Below are positions 26,016-34,134 of a stretch of 64,000 nt of DNA, piece by piece. The notes below the pieces were generated by a model. It worked only from the letters and a program-made list of their open reading frames with translations, made no database searches and was not told the DNA's origin. Position numbers and translations under genes: made by a program. Numbering within the stretch: the stretch's first letter is position 1; each line of letters starts with the position of its first letter. Source of the DNA: Acidiphilium sp. C61 (GTDB lineage Bacteria > Pseudomonadota > Alphaproteobacteria > Acetobacterales > Acetobacteraceae); assembly GCF_902712915.1 (NCBI RefSeq), contig NZ_CACTIA010000005.1, positions 1,574,001 through 1,638,000 of the forward strand, in the 5' to 3' direction.

Positions 26016-26867
26016 ATGTCACACGATCGGGCCGGAGCGCCGGGGCCGTCCGCCTCCCGCCGCGCCAGGCTGGCCGGAGCGATGCGGCGGCTCGCCTGGG
26101 GACTTGTCTACCGGCTTTACGAGGCGCGCCTGTCCCGCGATGTCGCCGCCGGCGCGCTGCCGCACCATGTCGGCATCATCCTCGACGGCAACCGCCGCCA
26201 CGCCCGCCTGGCCGGGCTCAGCGATCCGGGCGAGATCTATCGCCGCGGCGCCGCCAAGCTCGACGAGATCCTGGCCTGGAGTGCGGAGCTCGGCATCCCG
26301 ATGATCACGCTCTGGGTGTTCTCCCCGGCCAATCTCGGCCGGCCGGAGGCGGAGGTGGGCGGCATTCTCGGCGCCGTCGAGGCGAAGATGCGCGCCCTCG
26401 TCGCCGATCCGCACATCAGCCGCCGCGGCGTCCGCCTCGCCGCGATCGGCCGGCGCGACATCCTGCCGCCCGCCCTGCTCGACGCGATCGACGCCGCAGA
26501 GGACGCGACCAGCGGCAACGAGGGCATGACGGTGACGCTCGCCATCGGCTATGGCGGGCGCGAGGAGATCGCCGATGCCGTCCGCGCCCTGCTGCGCGAC
26601 TGCGCCGCCGCCGGGATGGACTGCGCTTCCGCCGCCGAAGCCGTAACCCCCGAGGCGATCCGCCGGCATCTCTACCTCGGCGACATGCCCGACCCCGACC
26701 TGATCATCCGCACCAGCGGCGAGATCCGGCTCTCCGGCTTCATGCTCTGGCAGAGCGTGCACAGCGAGCTGCATTTCTGCGACGCCACCTGGCCCGCCTT
26801 CCGCCGGATCGACTATCTGCGGGCGATCCGCGCCTTCCAGCGCCGCGACCGCCGCTTCGGCCGCTGA
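26016..26867 (+). CDS. Divergent cis-prenyltransferase (UppS family)
   Basis: A 283-residue isoprenyl diphosphate synthase-like protein. The family motif HVGIILDGNRRHARLAG contains catalytic Asp57. The substrate-region motifs LWVFSPANLGRP, IGYGGREEIADAV and RTSGEIRLSGFMLWQS are present. It differs from housekeeping UppS: the usual NRRWA is NRRHA, NWxRP-like segments are altered, and SNFLLWQ is SGFMLWQ. A 50-residue N-terminal extension contains RRLAWGLVYRLYE. I infer a paralogue that makes a different cis-prenyl diphosphate rather than the essential C55 enzyme. No ribosome site is evident at 26016; an ATG at about 26082 (MRRLAWG) is an alternative start. Confidence 0.8.
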   Translation: MSHDRAGAPGPSASRRARLAGAMRRLAWGLVYRLYEARLSRDVAAGALPHHVGIILDGNRRHARLAGLSDPGEIYRRGAAKLDEILAWSAELGIPMITLWVFSPANLGRPEAEVGGILGAVEAKMRALVADPHISRRGVRLAAIGRRDILPPALLDAIDAAEDATSGNEGMTVTLAIGYGGREEIADAVRALLRDCAAAGMDCASAAEAVTPEAIRRHLYLGDMPDPDLIIRTSGEIRLSGFMLWQSVHSELHFCDATWPAFRRIDYLRAIRAFQRRDRRFGR

Positions 26868-26890
26868 CCCGGCCGCCCCGTGCCGGCCAC

Positions 26891-26982
26891 AGGATCATCC
26901 GATCCATCCGATCGGATGATCCTCTACCTTATTGATAAATAGGGCATCTTCATCCGATCGTCATGGATCGGATGATGCTCTA
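26891..26982. repeat. R element copy 3
   Basis: Two hairpins with spacer CTTATTGATAAATAG. The left hairpin is shortened and the right hairpin ends GGATGATGCTCTA. The final CTA (26980-26982) is the TAG stop of the minus-strand FAH-family gene. Confidence 0.88.
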
Positions 26983-28155
26983 GATCAGCCCACGGGCGGC
27001 GAGGCTGCGCATCAGCTCCAGCGTGCCGAAGCGCCAGGGCGCGCACTCCGGGCAGGGCCGCACCCGGTTGCGCAGCCGCCCGAGCCGGGCGGAGGCGATG
27101 GTGACGAGATCGCCATCCTTGTGGGTGAAGCCCTCGCCCGGCCGGTCGCGGTCCTGGATCGGCGCGAACATCGTCCCCAGCATCAGCACGAACCCGTCCG
27201 GATACTGATGATGCGCCCCGGCGGCGGCCTCGACCAGCTCGACCGGATCGCGGCTGATCTCGGTCATCGAGCTCATCCCTTCGAGCCGGAACCCGTCCGC
27301 CCCCTCCACCGTCAGGTCGAGCCGGGCGCGGCGCACATCGTCGAGCGTGAACCCCTCGTCGAACAGCCGCACGAACGGGCCGAGGCCGCAGCTCGCATTA
27401 TTGTCCTTCGCCTTGCCGAGCAGCAGCGCCGAGCGGCCCTCGAAATCGCGCAGATTGACGTCGTTGCCGAGCGTCGCCCCCACGATCCGCCCCGCCGGCG
27501 ACACCGCGACGACGACCTCCGGCTCTGGATTGTTCCACGTGGAACACGGATGGATGCCGACATGCGCGCCGAACCCCACCGCGCTCATCGGCTGGCCCTT
27601 GGTAAAGATCTCGGCATCCGCGCCGATCCCCACTTCAAGATATTGCGACCACAGGCCCCGCCCGATCAGCGCCGCCTTCACCGCCATCGCCTGCTCCGAG
27701 CCGGGGCGCAACGCGCGCAGATCGGCGCCGATCAGCCGGTCGAGATCGGCGCGGATCTGCGTCGCCTTCTCCGGCGCGCCGCGCGCCTGCTCCTCGATCA
27801 CCCGCTCCAGCAGGCTGACCACGAACGTCACCCCCGCGGCCTTGACCGCCTGCAGATCGACCGGCGCGAGCAGCCACGGGCGCGAGGGATCGCGCGTCGC
27901 CTCGTCGCTGTTGGCGAGGATCTCGTCCACCCGCCCGATCGTCCGCCCCGCCGCCGCGCGTGCATGGCCGGCCGGATCGTCGAGCGCGAACAGCGCCGAG
28001 GCGGTTGGCACCGCGCGGCTGGTGATGTCGACCAGCTCGGCGCCGCGCACCGCCACCACCACCGGCCCCGCGCCGGGCAGGAAGGCGCGGCCGGCCAGGG
28101 TCGCGCCCCCGGCATCCTCGGGCAGTGCGTCATCCACACGGATCGCATCGGTCAT
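26980..28155 (-). CDS. Fumarylacetoacetate hydrolase (FAH) family protein
   Basis: A 391-residue protein starting at 28155 with GGGGAGA upstream. The FAH catalytic core is visible: the metal ligand region NNPEPEVVVAVSPAGRIVG, then GNDVNLRDFEGRSALLLGKA and SMSSMTEISRD-like segments. FAH-family members hydrolyse or dehydrate beta-keto and 2-keto-3-deoxy acids; one branch dehydrates 2-keto-3-deoxy-D-arabinonate. Given the L-KDA dehydratase 2 kb away, a sugar-acid role is attractive but unproven. The family assignment is solid; the exact reaction is not. It lies downstream of the amidase gene on the same strand, with 38 nt between them. Confidence 0.82.
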   Translation of the reverse strand: MTDAIRVDDALPEDAGGATLAGRAFLPGAGPVVVAVRGAELVDITSRAVPTASALFALDDPAGHARAAAGRTIGRVDEILANSDEATRDPSRPWLLAPVDLQAVKAAGVTFVVSLLERVIEEQARGAPEKATQIRADLDRLIGADLRALRPGSEQAMAVKAALIGRGLWSQYLEVGIGADAEIFTKGQPMSAVGFGAHVGIHPCSTWNNPEPEVVVAVSPAGRIVGATLGNDVNLRDFEGRSALLLGKAKDNNASCGLGPFVRLFDEGFTLDDVRRARLDLTVEGADGFRLEGMSSMTEISRDPVELVEAAAGAHHQYPDGFVLMLGTMFAPIQDRDRPGEGFTHKDGDLVTIASARLGRLRNRVRPCPECAPWRFGTLELMRSLAARGLI

Positions 28156-28193
28156 CTTCGTCGTCTCCCCCCCTCTGGTCCCGTCTTCCGGTC

Positions 28194-29576
28194 TTATCGA
28201 TTGTTCAGCCCGAGCGCCTCGATCGCGGCGGCGATGGCGAAAATCCGCCGGTCGGTCTCCGCCGCGCCGCAAACCATCAGCCCCACCGGGGCCGCGCCGG
28301 GCGCATTCAGCGGCAGCGAGATCGCGCAGCCATCGATCATGTTGATCAGCGTCGGGTTGCGCAGCACGCGCAGATTGGCGGCGGTGAAGGCCGCGTCGTC
28401 GTCCATCTCCGCGATCGTCGGCGGCAGGATGGCGACGGTCGGCATCAGCAGCGCGTCATGCGGGGCGAGCCGCGCCCACGCCCGCGCCACCAGCTCGGCG
28501 CGCCCGGCCAGCAGGTCGATGTAATCCGCCGCCGACAGCTCCGCCCCCCGCCGCAGCCGCACCAGCACGCGCGGATCATAGGCCGCAGCGCCGCGCTCCA
28601 GCAGCGCGCGGTGCCAGGCATGGCTCTCCGCCGCGGTCAGCCCGCCGCGCGCGTTCAGCGTCGCGACCTCGGCGAATTCCGGCATGGCGATGGTCTCGAT
28701 CCGCGCCCCCGCAGCGGCCAGGCGGCGCAGCGCCGCGTCGAACCCGGCGGCGACCGAATCGTCCAGCGCATCGAGTGCGACATCGCGCGGCACGGCGAGC
28801 CGCAGCCCGGCCAGTTCCGCCGGCGCCGGCGGGGCTTCCGGCGCGCCGGCCATGATCGAATCGAGCAGCGCGCAGCACCCCACCGAGCGCGCCAGCGGCC
28901 CGACCGAGTCGAGCGAGGACGACAGCGGCACCACCCCCGCGCGCGGAATCCGCCGCGCCGTCGGCTTGAACCCGACGAGATCGTTGAACACCGCCGGAAT
29001 CCGGCACGAGCCGCCGGTGTCGGTGCCGATGCCGGCATGCGCCATCCCCGCCGCCACCGCGGCCGCCGAACCCGAGGACGAGCCGCCCGGAATCCGCAGC
29101 CCCGCCTGCCGCCAGCGCGCCGGCGGCGTGCCGTAATGCGGGTTGGTGCCGATGCCGGAATAGGCGAACTCGGTCATGTTGGTGCGGCCGATCGGCACGA
29201 AGCCCATCCGCCGCAGCCGGGCGATGGCCGGCGCGTCCTGCGCCGCCGGCCCGGATCCGGCCAGCACCCTGGAGCCGGCGCGGGTCTCCTGCCCCGCCAT
29301 GTCGAACAGGTCCTTCACCGCGATCGGGATGCCGGCGAAGGGCGAGGGCGCCATGCCGGCGCGGCGCATCGCGTCGAACCCCGCGGCCGCCGCCCGCGCC
29401 CCGGCCGCATCGACCGAAATGAACGTCACCGCCCCGTCCCCATCCGGGTCGGCGATCGCGGCGAGGCAGTCCTCCACCAGCGCAGCGGCGGTGGTGCGCC
29501 CGGCCGCGAGGTCGCGGGCAAGGGCGTCGAGCGTGGGCAGGGCTGGCGTGGGCAGGGCTGGCACGGGGTCGGTCAT
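28194..29576 (-). CDS. Amidase signature family hydrolase
   Basis: A 460-residue amidase (GatA-like fold, PF01425). The start at 29576 has AGAGGAGAG upstream. The Ser-cisSer-Lys triad is complete: Lys88 in GIPIAVKDLFDM, Ser166 in PGGSSSGSAAAVA and Ser190 in GTDTGGSCRIPA. It lacks the C-terminal features of true GatA and has no gatB/gatC neighbours, so it is a stand-alone amide or carbamate hydrolase of unknown substrate. A repeated PALPTPALPT run occurs at residues 5-15. The stop is TAA, unusual here. Confidence 0.88.
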   Translation of the reverse strand: MTDPVPALPTPALPTLDALARDLAAGRTTAAALVEDCLAAIADPDGDGAVTFISVDAAGARAAAAGFDAMRRAGMAPSPFAGIPIAVKDLFDMAGQETRAGSRVLAGSGPAAQDAPAIARLRRMGFVPIGRTNMTEFAYSGIGTNPHYGTPPARWRQAGLRIPGGSSSGSAAAVAAGMAHAGIGTDTGGSCRIPAVFNDLVGFKPTARRIPRAGVVPLSSSLDSVGPLARSVGCCALLDSIMAGAPEAPPAPAELAGLRLAVPRDVALDALDDSVAAGFDAALRRLAAAGARIETIAMPEFAEVATLNARGGLTAAESHAWHRALLERGAAAYDPRVLVRLRRGAELSAADYIDLLAGRAELVARAWARLAPHDALLMPTVAILPPTIAEMDDDAAFTAANLRVLRNPTLINMIDGCAISLPLNAPGAAPVGLMVCGAAETDRRIFAIAAAIEALGLNNR

Positions 29577-29630
29577 CGGGGTCGGCTCTCCTCTGCGGGT
29601 CGGAGCCAGTCTCGCCGGGCGGCGCAATGC

Positions 29631-29692
29631 TGTCGAGAGCCCGCTTCGCGGGACACTGTCGAGAGCCGGCTACGCGGGACATTGTCGAGAGC
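29631..29692. repeat. 26-bp tandem repeat, about 2.4 copies
   Basis: The unit starts TGTCGAGAGC and ends GCGGGACAY: copy 1 at 29631-29656, copy 2 at 29657-29682, and a partial copy from 29683. Each unit contains a small palindrome (CCCGCTTCGCGGG in copy 1). It lies in the gap upstream of the amidase gene and next to a longer inverted repeat. Confidence 0.85.
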
Positions 29693-29732
29693 AAGCCGCC
29701 GTCTCGGCCGCATCCCGCGCGGCTTGCTCTCG
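29686..29732. repeat. 14-bp inverted repeat beside the tandem repeat
   Basis: CGAGAGCAAGCCGC (29686-29699) and its exact reverse complement (29719-29732) are separated by 19 nt and can form a strong cruciform or hairpin. It has no T-run. It lies between divergent genes, so a terminator role is not obvious. Confidence 0.75.
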
Positions 29733-29846
29733 CCAGCACCGCGCCGCGCGCGGGCACACGGATCTGTGATTCGCCACCTGCCTCGCCTATATCGGCGCTA
29801 CGGGCTGGCGCCTTTTCCCCATCACCACCGGCCCGCGGAGGTCCCT

Positions 29847-30698
29847 ATGACGGGGTTGAAGTTCGTTCGCACCATCCTGCTCGCCGCGCTCCTGTTCACC
29901 GGCGCCGGCCTGTCCCTCGCCCCGGCGCACGCGGCATCGCCGACGCCGCAGCAAATCCAGGCGCTGATCGCCAGCGGCCATCCCGGTGCTGCGCTGTCCG
30001 ACCTGCGCGATGCGCTGCGCGCCCATCCGCAGAGCGGCGTCGCCTGGTATCTGAAGGCCGAGGCGGAGGACGCCACCGGCCACGTCGCCGCCGCGCGCAG
30101 CTCGCTCGCCCGCGCCGAGACCTATGCGCCCGGCCTGCCCTTCGCCGATCCCGGCCGCGTCGCCGCCCTCAAGGCGCATCTCGCCGCCGCCCCCGCCGCC
30201 GCGCGCGGCGGTGCCCACATCCATCCGGCAGTGCTGATCATCGGCGGGCTCGTGGTGCTGTTCCTGCTGGTGCGCTGGCTCGGCAACAGCCGCCGCCGCG
30301 CGATGCAGGCGCCCTGGCCCGGCACGCAAGGCTACGGCCCTGGATACGGACCTGGATACGGCCCTGGCGGCGTGCCGCCCAACGGCGCCCCGCCCTATGG
30401 CGCACCCGGTGGCGGCATGGCTGGCGGCATGGGCGGCGGCGGGCTCGGCAGTTCGCTGATGACCGGCCTTGCCGCCGGCGCCGGCTTCGCCGCCGGCGAA
30501 CGCATCATCGACGGTCTGACCGGCGGCCATGGCGGCGCGCCGATGGTCGATCCCAATGGCGGCAACATGGGCGGCAACATGGGCGGCGATACGGGCGGCA
30601 CGCCGCCCGACCGTGACGACGGCCTGCTCGGCAATCCCGGCTGGGACAATGGCGATGCCGGCGGCGGCAACGATTTCGACCCCGACAACAACTGGTAA
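29847..30698 (+). CDS. Exported TPR-like protein with glycine-rich tail
   Basis: A 283-residue protein of unknown function. A ribosome site (CGGAGG) precedes the ATG at 29847. Signal peptide at residues 1-30 (ILLAALLFTGAGLSL, cleavage after AHA). A tetratricopeptide-like pair of helices spans about residues 35-95 (HPGAALSDLRDALRAHPQSG, VAWYLKAEAEDATGHVAAAR). A transmembrane helix follows at about 130-147 (AVLIIGGLVVLFLLVRWLG), then a Gly/Pro/Tyr-rich region with GYGPGYGPGYGPGG and repeated MGGNMGG units, ending in an acidic Asp/Asn-rich tail. The N-terminal half would be periplasmic. No homologous function is recognised. Confidence 0.8.
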   Translation: MTGLKFVRTILLAALLFTGAGLSLAPAHAASPTPQQIQALIASGHPGAALSDLRDALRAHPQSGVAWYLKAEAEDATGHVAAARSSLARAETYAPGLPFADPGRVAALKAHLAAAPAAARGGAHIHPAVLIIGGLVVLFLLVRWLGNSRRRAMQAPWPGTQGYGPGYGPGYGPGGVPPNGAPPYGAPGGGMAGGMGGGGLGSSLMTGLAAGAGFAAGERIIDGLTGGHGGAPMVDPNGGNMGGNMGGDTGGTPPDRDDGLLGNPGWDNGDAGGGNDFDPDNNW

Positions 30699-30727
30699 CC
30701 CCGCGCGCCCGATCGCGCGACGCCAAG

Positions 30728-30758
30728 CGCCCGGCATCCCCCCGATGCCGGGCGTTTC
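30728..30758 (+). terminator. Rho-independent terminator after the TPR-like gene
   Basis: An 11-bp stem (CGCCCGGCATC / GATGCCGGGCG) with a short C-rich loop is followed by TTTCGTTTC, 30 nt after the stop. It lies immediately before R copy 4. Confidence 0.85.
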
Positions 30759-30764
30759 GTTTCT

Positions 30765-30851
30765 GAACAATTTCCGATCCTGTTTCGGAACAATTTCCGA
30801 TCCTGACGGATCAGGACAGTTTCCGGTCCTGCTGGACCGGATGACGCTCTA
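30765..30851. repeat. R element copy 4 (rearranged half element)
   Basis: Contains two direct copies of GGAACAATTTCCGATCCTG-like sequence (from about 30765 and 30788) followed by a hairpin CCGGTCCTGCTGGACCGGATG and the terminal CGCTCTA. It appears to be an R half-element with a local duplication of its arm. The last CTA (30849-30851) is the TAG stop of the agmatinase-like gene. Confidence 0.75.
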
Positions 30852-31763
30852 CCGCCCCTGCGCGGCGAGCAGGGCGAGATATTCCCACACCATCGTCGCC
30901 CCGGCGAGCGCGGTGATCTCGCTGACATCATAGGCCGGCGCGACCTCGACGAGATCCATCCCCACGAAATCGATCCCGCCGAGCCGGCGCAGCAGCGCCT
31001 GCGCCTGCCACGAGGCCAGCCCGCCGATCTCCGGCGTGCCGGTGCCCGGCGCGAAGGCGGGATCGAGACAGTCGATATCGAAGCTGAGATAGGTCGCCCC
31101 CGTCCCCGCCACCGCGCGGATCCGCGCGGCGACGCGCTCCACCCCCTGCTCGTGGACGTCCTGCGCCGAGAGGATCGTCACTCCCTGCGCCAGCGTCCAG
31201 TCATGCGCCTCGTTGAGCAGCGGCGAGCGGATGCCGATCTGGATCATCCGGCGCGGATCGACCAGCCCCTCCCTCAGCGCGTGGTAGAACACCGAGCCGT
31301 GGCTGTAGGCCTGGCCGAAATTCTCCGCCCAGGTATCGGCATGGGCGTCGAAATGCACGAGGCCGACCGGCCCGCCCCGCGCCTTCGCCAGCGCGCGCAG
31401 CAGCGGCAGGGTGATGCCGTGCTCGCCGCCAAGCGCGACCAGATGCCCGATTGAGCCCGCCTGCGCCTCGATCAGCGCGAGACTGCCCGGCAGATCGCCG
31501 AGGGCGATGGCGAAATCCCCGGCATCGGCGAGGTCCATGTCATCGACCATGACGCGGAAATGCGGATGATGATTCCCCGCCAGCATCCGCGAGGCGACGC
31601 GGATCGCCGCCGGGCCGGACCGCGTGCCCGCCCGGTTGGTCACGCCGAGATCGAGCGGAATGCCCGCCACCACAAGGGCCGCATCGCGCCCCCGGCGATC
31701 GAGCCCGAGAAAGGTCGGAAATGTCGCGAAGGTCGGCGCGTCGCTGCCCTGAACCTGTGTCAT
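30849..31763 (-). CDS. speB: Agmatinase / arginase-family ureohydrolase
   Basis: A 304-residue binuclear manganese ureohydrolase. Metal ligands are visible in order: the GGEHG loop (VALGGEHGITLPLL), HFDAHADTW and SFDIDCLDPAFAPGTGTPE. The GTGTPE end and size fit agmatinase (agmatine to putrescine and urea), although guanidinobutyrase and related enzymes share these motifs, so substrate is provisional. No Shine-Dalgarno sequence is evident at 31763. It stands alone between two R elements. Confidence 0.85.
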   Translation of the reverse strand: MTQVQGSDAPTFATFPTFLGLDRRGRDAALVVAGIPLDLGVTNRAGTRSGPAAIRVASRMLAGNHHPHFRVMVDDMDLADAGDFAIALGDLPGSLALIEAQAGSIGHLVALGGEHGITLPLLRALAKARGGPVGLVHFDAHADTWAENFGQAYSHGSVFYHALREGLVDPRRMIQIGIRSPLLNEAHDWTLAQGVTILSAQDVHEQGVERVAARIRAVAGTGATYLSFDIDCLDPAFAPGTGTPEIGGLASWQAQALLRRLGGIDFVGMDLVEVAPAYDVSEITALAGATMVWEYLALLAAQGR

Positions 31764-31801
31764 GGGCAGAGGCTAACAGCTGGCCTTCCGGTCCGCTACC
31801 T

Positions 31802-31842
31802 GGAGCCCATTCCGATCCATCAGGATCGGATGTCGTGCTCTA
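31802..31842. repeat. R element copy 5 (single hairpin)
   Basis: A half element: one hairpin with arms CCGATCC / GGATCGGATG and right end TCGTGCTCTA. The last CTA (31840-31842) is the TAG stop of the following minus-strand gene. Confidence 0.8.
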
Positions 31843-32274
31843 GTCGAGCCGCGGTTCGATCCGCCGGGGCGACACGCCGCGCGGCGCGGCCGGGCGGGGC
31901 TGCGGCATCTCGCGGCCGATCGGCGCGCGCGGCGCCGGCCGCATGGTCTCGGCCGGCGGCGGCGGTGGCGGCGGTGCGGCGGCGGCCGGGCGGCGAACCG
32001 TGCGCTCATAGCCCCCCGCCGCGCGCGGCAGCGGATCGTAGACCCCCTCATCCACCGTGACGCCGCGCAGCGGCTCGGGCAGGCGCATGGTCAGGATGCG
32101 CAGCTCCTCCTGCACCTGTTCGAGCTGCTCCTCGATCGCCTCCAGCCGGGATTTCACGCCGAACACCGAGAATGGCATCGCCAGCATCGCCAGCGCATAG
32201 AGCAGGCCGACCAGCAGCAGCACGAGCCCGAGCCAGGACGGCATCCAGGCCGGCAGGGAGAACGGCAATGTCAT
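31840..32274 (-). CDS. Small membrane protein with coiled coil and Pro-rich tail
   Basis: A 144-residue hypothetical protein. One N-terminal transmembrane helix (about residues 14-36: [20 protein letters not shown]) is followed by a short charged coiled coil ([20 protein letters not shown]) and a Pro/Ala/Arg-rich, probably disordered tail containing a seven-Pro run. No domain is recognised. The topology suggests a cytoplasmic or periplasmic tethering or regulatory role, but nothing in context fixes it. Divergent from fhs. The stop TAG lies in R copy 5. Confidence 0.7.
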   Translation of the reverse strand: MTLPFSLPAWMPSWLGLVLLLVGLLYALAMLAMPFSVFGVKSRLEAIEEQLEQVQEELRILTMRLPEPLRGVTVDEGVYDPLPRAAGGYERTVRRPAAAAPPPPPPPAETMRPAPRAPIGREMPQPRPAAPRGVSPRRIEPRLD

Positions 32275-32391
32275 GGACGCTATTTACCGGCGCTTCCCCC
32301 CGCCTCGCAAGCCTTGCCGCGCGGCGCGGTGGGAGCCTTGCCTGCCACCCGCCGCGCGGACATAACAGGCATCGAGAAAACGGGAGGGCTC

Positions 32392-34065
32392 ATGGCTTCG
32401 GATCTGGACATCGCGCGCGCATCACGCCTGCGCCCGATCGGCGACATCGCGGCCTCCGCCGGCATACCGGCGGAGGCGCTCATCCCTTACGGCCACCACA
32501 AGGGCAAGGTGGATGGCGGCTTCATCCGCTCCCTCGAAGACCGGCCTGACGGCGCGCTGGTCCTCGTCGCCGGCATCAGCCCGACACCGGCGGGCGAGGG
32601 CAAGACGACGACCTCGATCGGCCTCGGCGATGCGCTGCGCGCCGCCGGCGCCAAAACGATGATCGCCCTGCGCGAGCCCTCGCTCGGCCCCTGCTTCGGC
32701 CAGAAGGGCGGGGCCACCGGCGGCGGCCGTGCCCAGATCGCGCCGATGGAGGAGATCAACCTTCATTTCACCGGCGATTTCCACGCCATCACCAGCGCCA
32801 ACAACCTGCTCGCCGCACTGCTCGACAACCACGTCTACTGGGGCAACGAGCTTGGCATCGATCCCCGCCGGATCGCCTTCCGCCGCGCCATCGACATGAA
32901 CGACCGCGCCCTCCGCCAGACGGTTCTCGGCCTGGGCGACGGCGCGAACGGCGCTGCCCGCGAGCAGAAATTCGACATCACCGTCGCCTCCGAGGTGATG
33001 GCGATCTTCTGCCTCGCCCGCGATCTCGACGACCTGCAACGCCGCCTCGCCCGCATCGTCGTCGCCGAGCGGCGGGACGGCTCGCCCGTCACCCCGGCCG
33101 ATCTCAAGGCGGTCGGCGCCATGGCCGCCCTGCTGCGCGACGCGCTGCAACCCAACCTGGTCCAAACGCTGGAAGGCACGCCGGCGCTGGTCCATGGCGG
33201 ACCCTTCGCCAACATCGCCCATGGCTGCAACTCGGTCATCGCCACCCGCACCGCGCTCAAGCTGGCGGACATCGTGGTGACCGAGGCCGGATTCGGCGCC
33301 GATCTCGGCGGCGAGAAATTCCTCGACATCAAGTGCCGGCAGGCCGGGCTCGCCCCCTCCTGCGCCGTCGTCGTCGCGACGATCCGGGCGCTGAAAATGC
33401 ACGCCGGCGTGGCCAAGGCCGATCTCGGCGCCGAGAATCCCGGCGCGGTCGCGCGCGGTGCGGCCAATCTGCGCCGCCACGTCGCCGCCATGCGCGCCTT
33501 CGGCCTGCCGGTGATCGTCGCGATCAACGGCTTCGTCACCGATACCGAGGCCGAGCGCGACGCCCTGCGCGCCGCCCTCGACGAGGATGGCGGCGCGCGG
33601 GTCTGCTTCTGCACCCATTGGGCCGATGGCAGCGCCGGCGCGGCCGATCTCGCCCAGGCGGTGATGGAAGCGATCGCGGCGAAATCCGCCCGCTTCGCCC
33701 CGCTCTACCCGGACGACATGAAACTGCCGCACAAGCTGCGCACCATCGCCCAGCGCATCTACGGCGCCGACGACATCGAACTGTCGCCGCTGGCGGCCAA
33801 GCGCCTCGCCCGGTTCGAGGCGCAGGGTCATGGCCACCTGCCGGTCTGCATCGCCAAGACGCAATACAGCTTCACCGCCGACCCCGACCGTCGCGGCGCG
33901 CCCACCGGCTTCACCGTGCCGATCCGCGATGCCCGCCTCTCCGCCGGCGCCGGCTTCGTGGTCGCCCTGGCCGGCGATGTCATGACCATGCCCGGCCTGC
34001 CGCGCATCCCCGCCGCCGAGGCGATCGGGCTCGACCCCGATGGCGCGATCCATGGGCTTTTCTAG
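32392..34065 (+). CDS. fhs: Formate--tetrahydrofolate ligase
   Basis: A 557-residue enzyme making 10-formyl-THF from formate, ATP and THF. The length is standard. The start at 32392 has GGGAGGG just upstream. The ATP site [20 protein letters not shown] is near residue 65, and the family signatures [20 protein letters not shown] and [18 protein letters not shown] are intact. purU, which does the opposite half-reaction on 10-formyl-THF, is 3 kb away. The TAG stop codon is the first three bases of R copy 6. Confidence 0.96.
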   Translation: MASDLDIARASRLRPIGDIAASAGIPAEALIPYGHHKGKVDGGFIRSLEDRPDGALVLVAGISPTPAGEGKTTTSIGLGDALRAAGAKTMIALREPSLGPCFGQKGGATGGGRAQIAPMEEINLHFTGDFHAITSANNLLAALLDNHVYWGNELGIDPRRIAFRRAIDMNDRALRQTVLGLGDGANGAAREQKFDITVASEVMAIFCLARDLDDLQRRLARIVVAERRDGSPVTPADLKAVGAMAALLRDALQPNLVQTLEGTPALVHGGPFANIAHGCNSVIATRTALKLADIVVTEAGFGADLGGEKFLDIKCRQAGLAPSCAVVVATIRALKMHAGVAKADLGAENPGAVARGAANLRRHVAAMRAFGLPVIVAINGFVTDTEAERDALRAALDEDGGARVCFCTHWADGSAGAADLAQAVMEAIAAKSARFAPLYPDDMKLPHKLRTIAQRIYGADDIELSPLAAKRLARFEAQGHGHLPVCIAKTQYSFTADPDRRGAPTGFTVPIRDARLSAGAGFVVALAGDVMTMPGLPRIPAAEAIGLDPDGAIHGLF

Positions 34066-34124
34066 AGCACGTTCCGATCCATCAGGATCGGATGTCGTGC
34101 CCTATCTTGTTGATAACCAGAGCA
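34063..34124. repeat. R element copy 6 (one hairpin plus spacer)
   Basis: Begins TAGAGCACGTTCCGATCC, where TAG is the fhs stop codon, includes the spacer CTTGTTGATAACCAG and ends at AGAGCA, so the second hairpin is missing. It ends 10 nt before the ATG of the oligopeptidase gene and must contain or border that gene's leader. Confidence 0.85.
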
Positions 34125-34134
34125 TACAGCCCCC

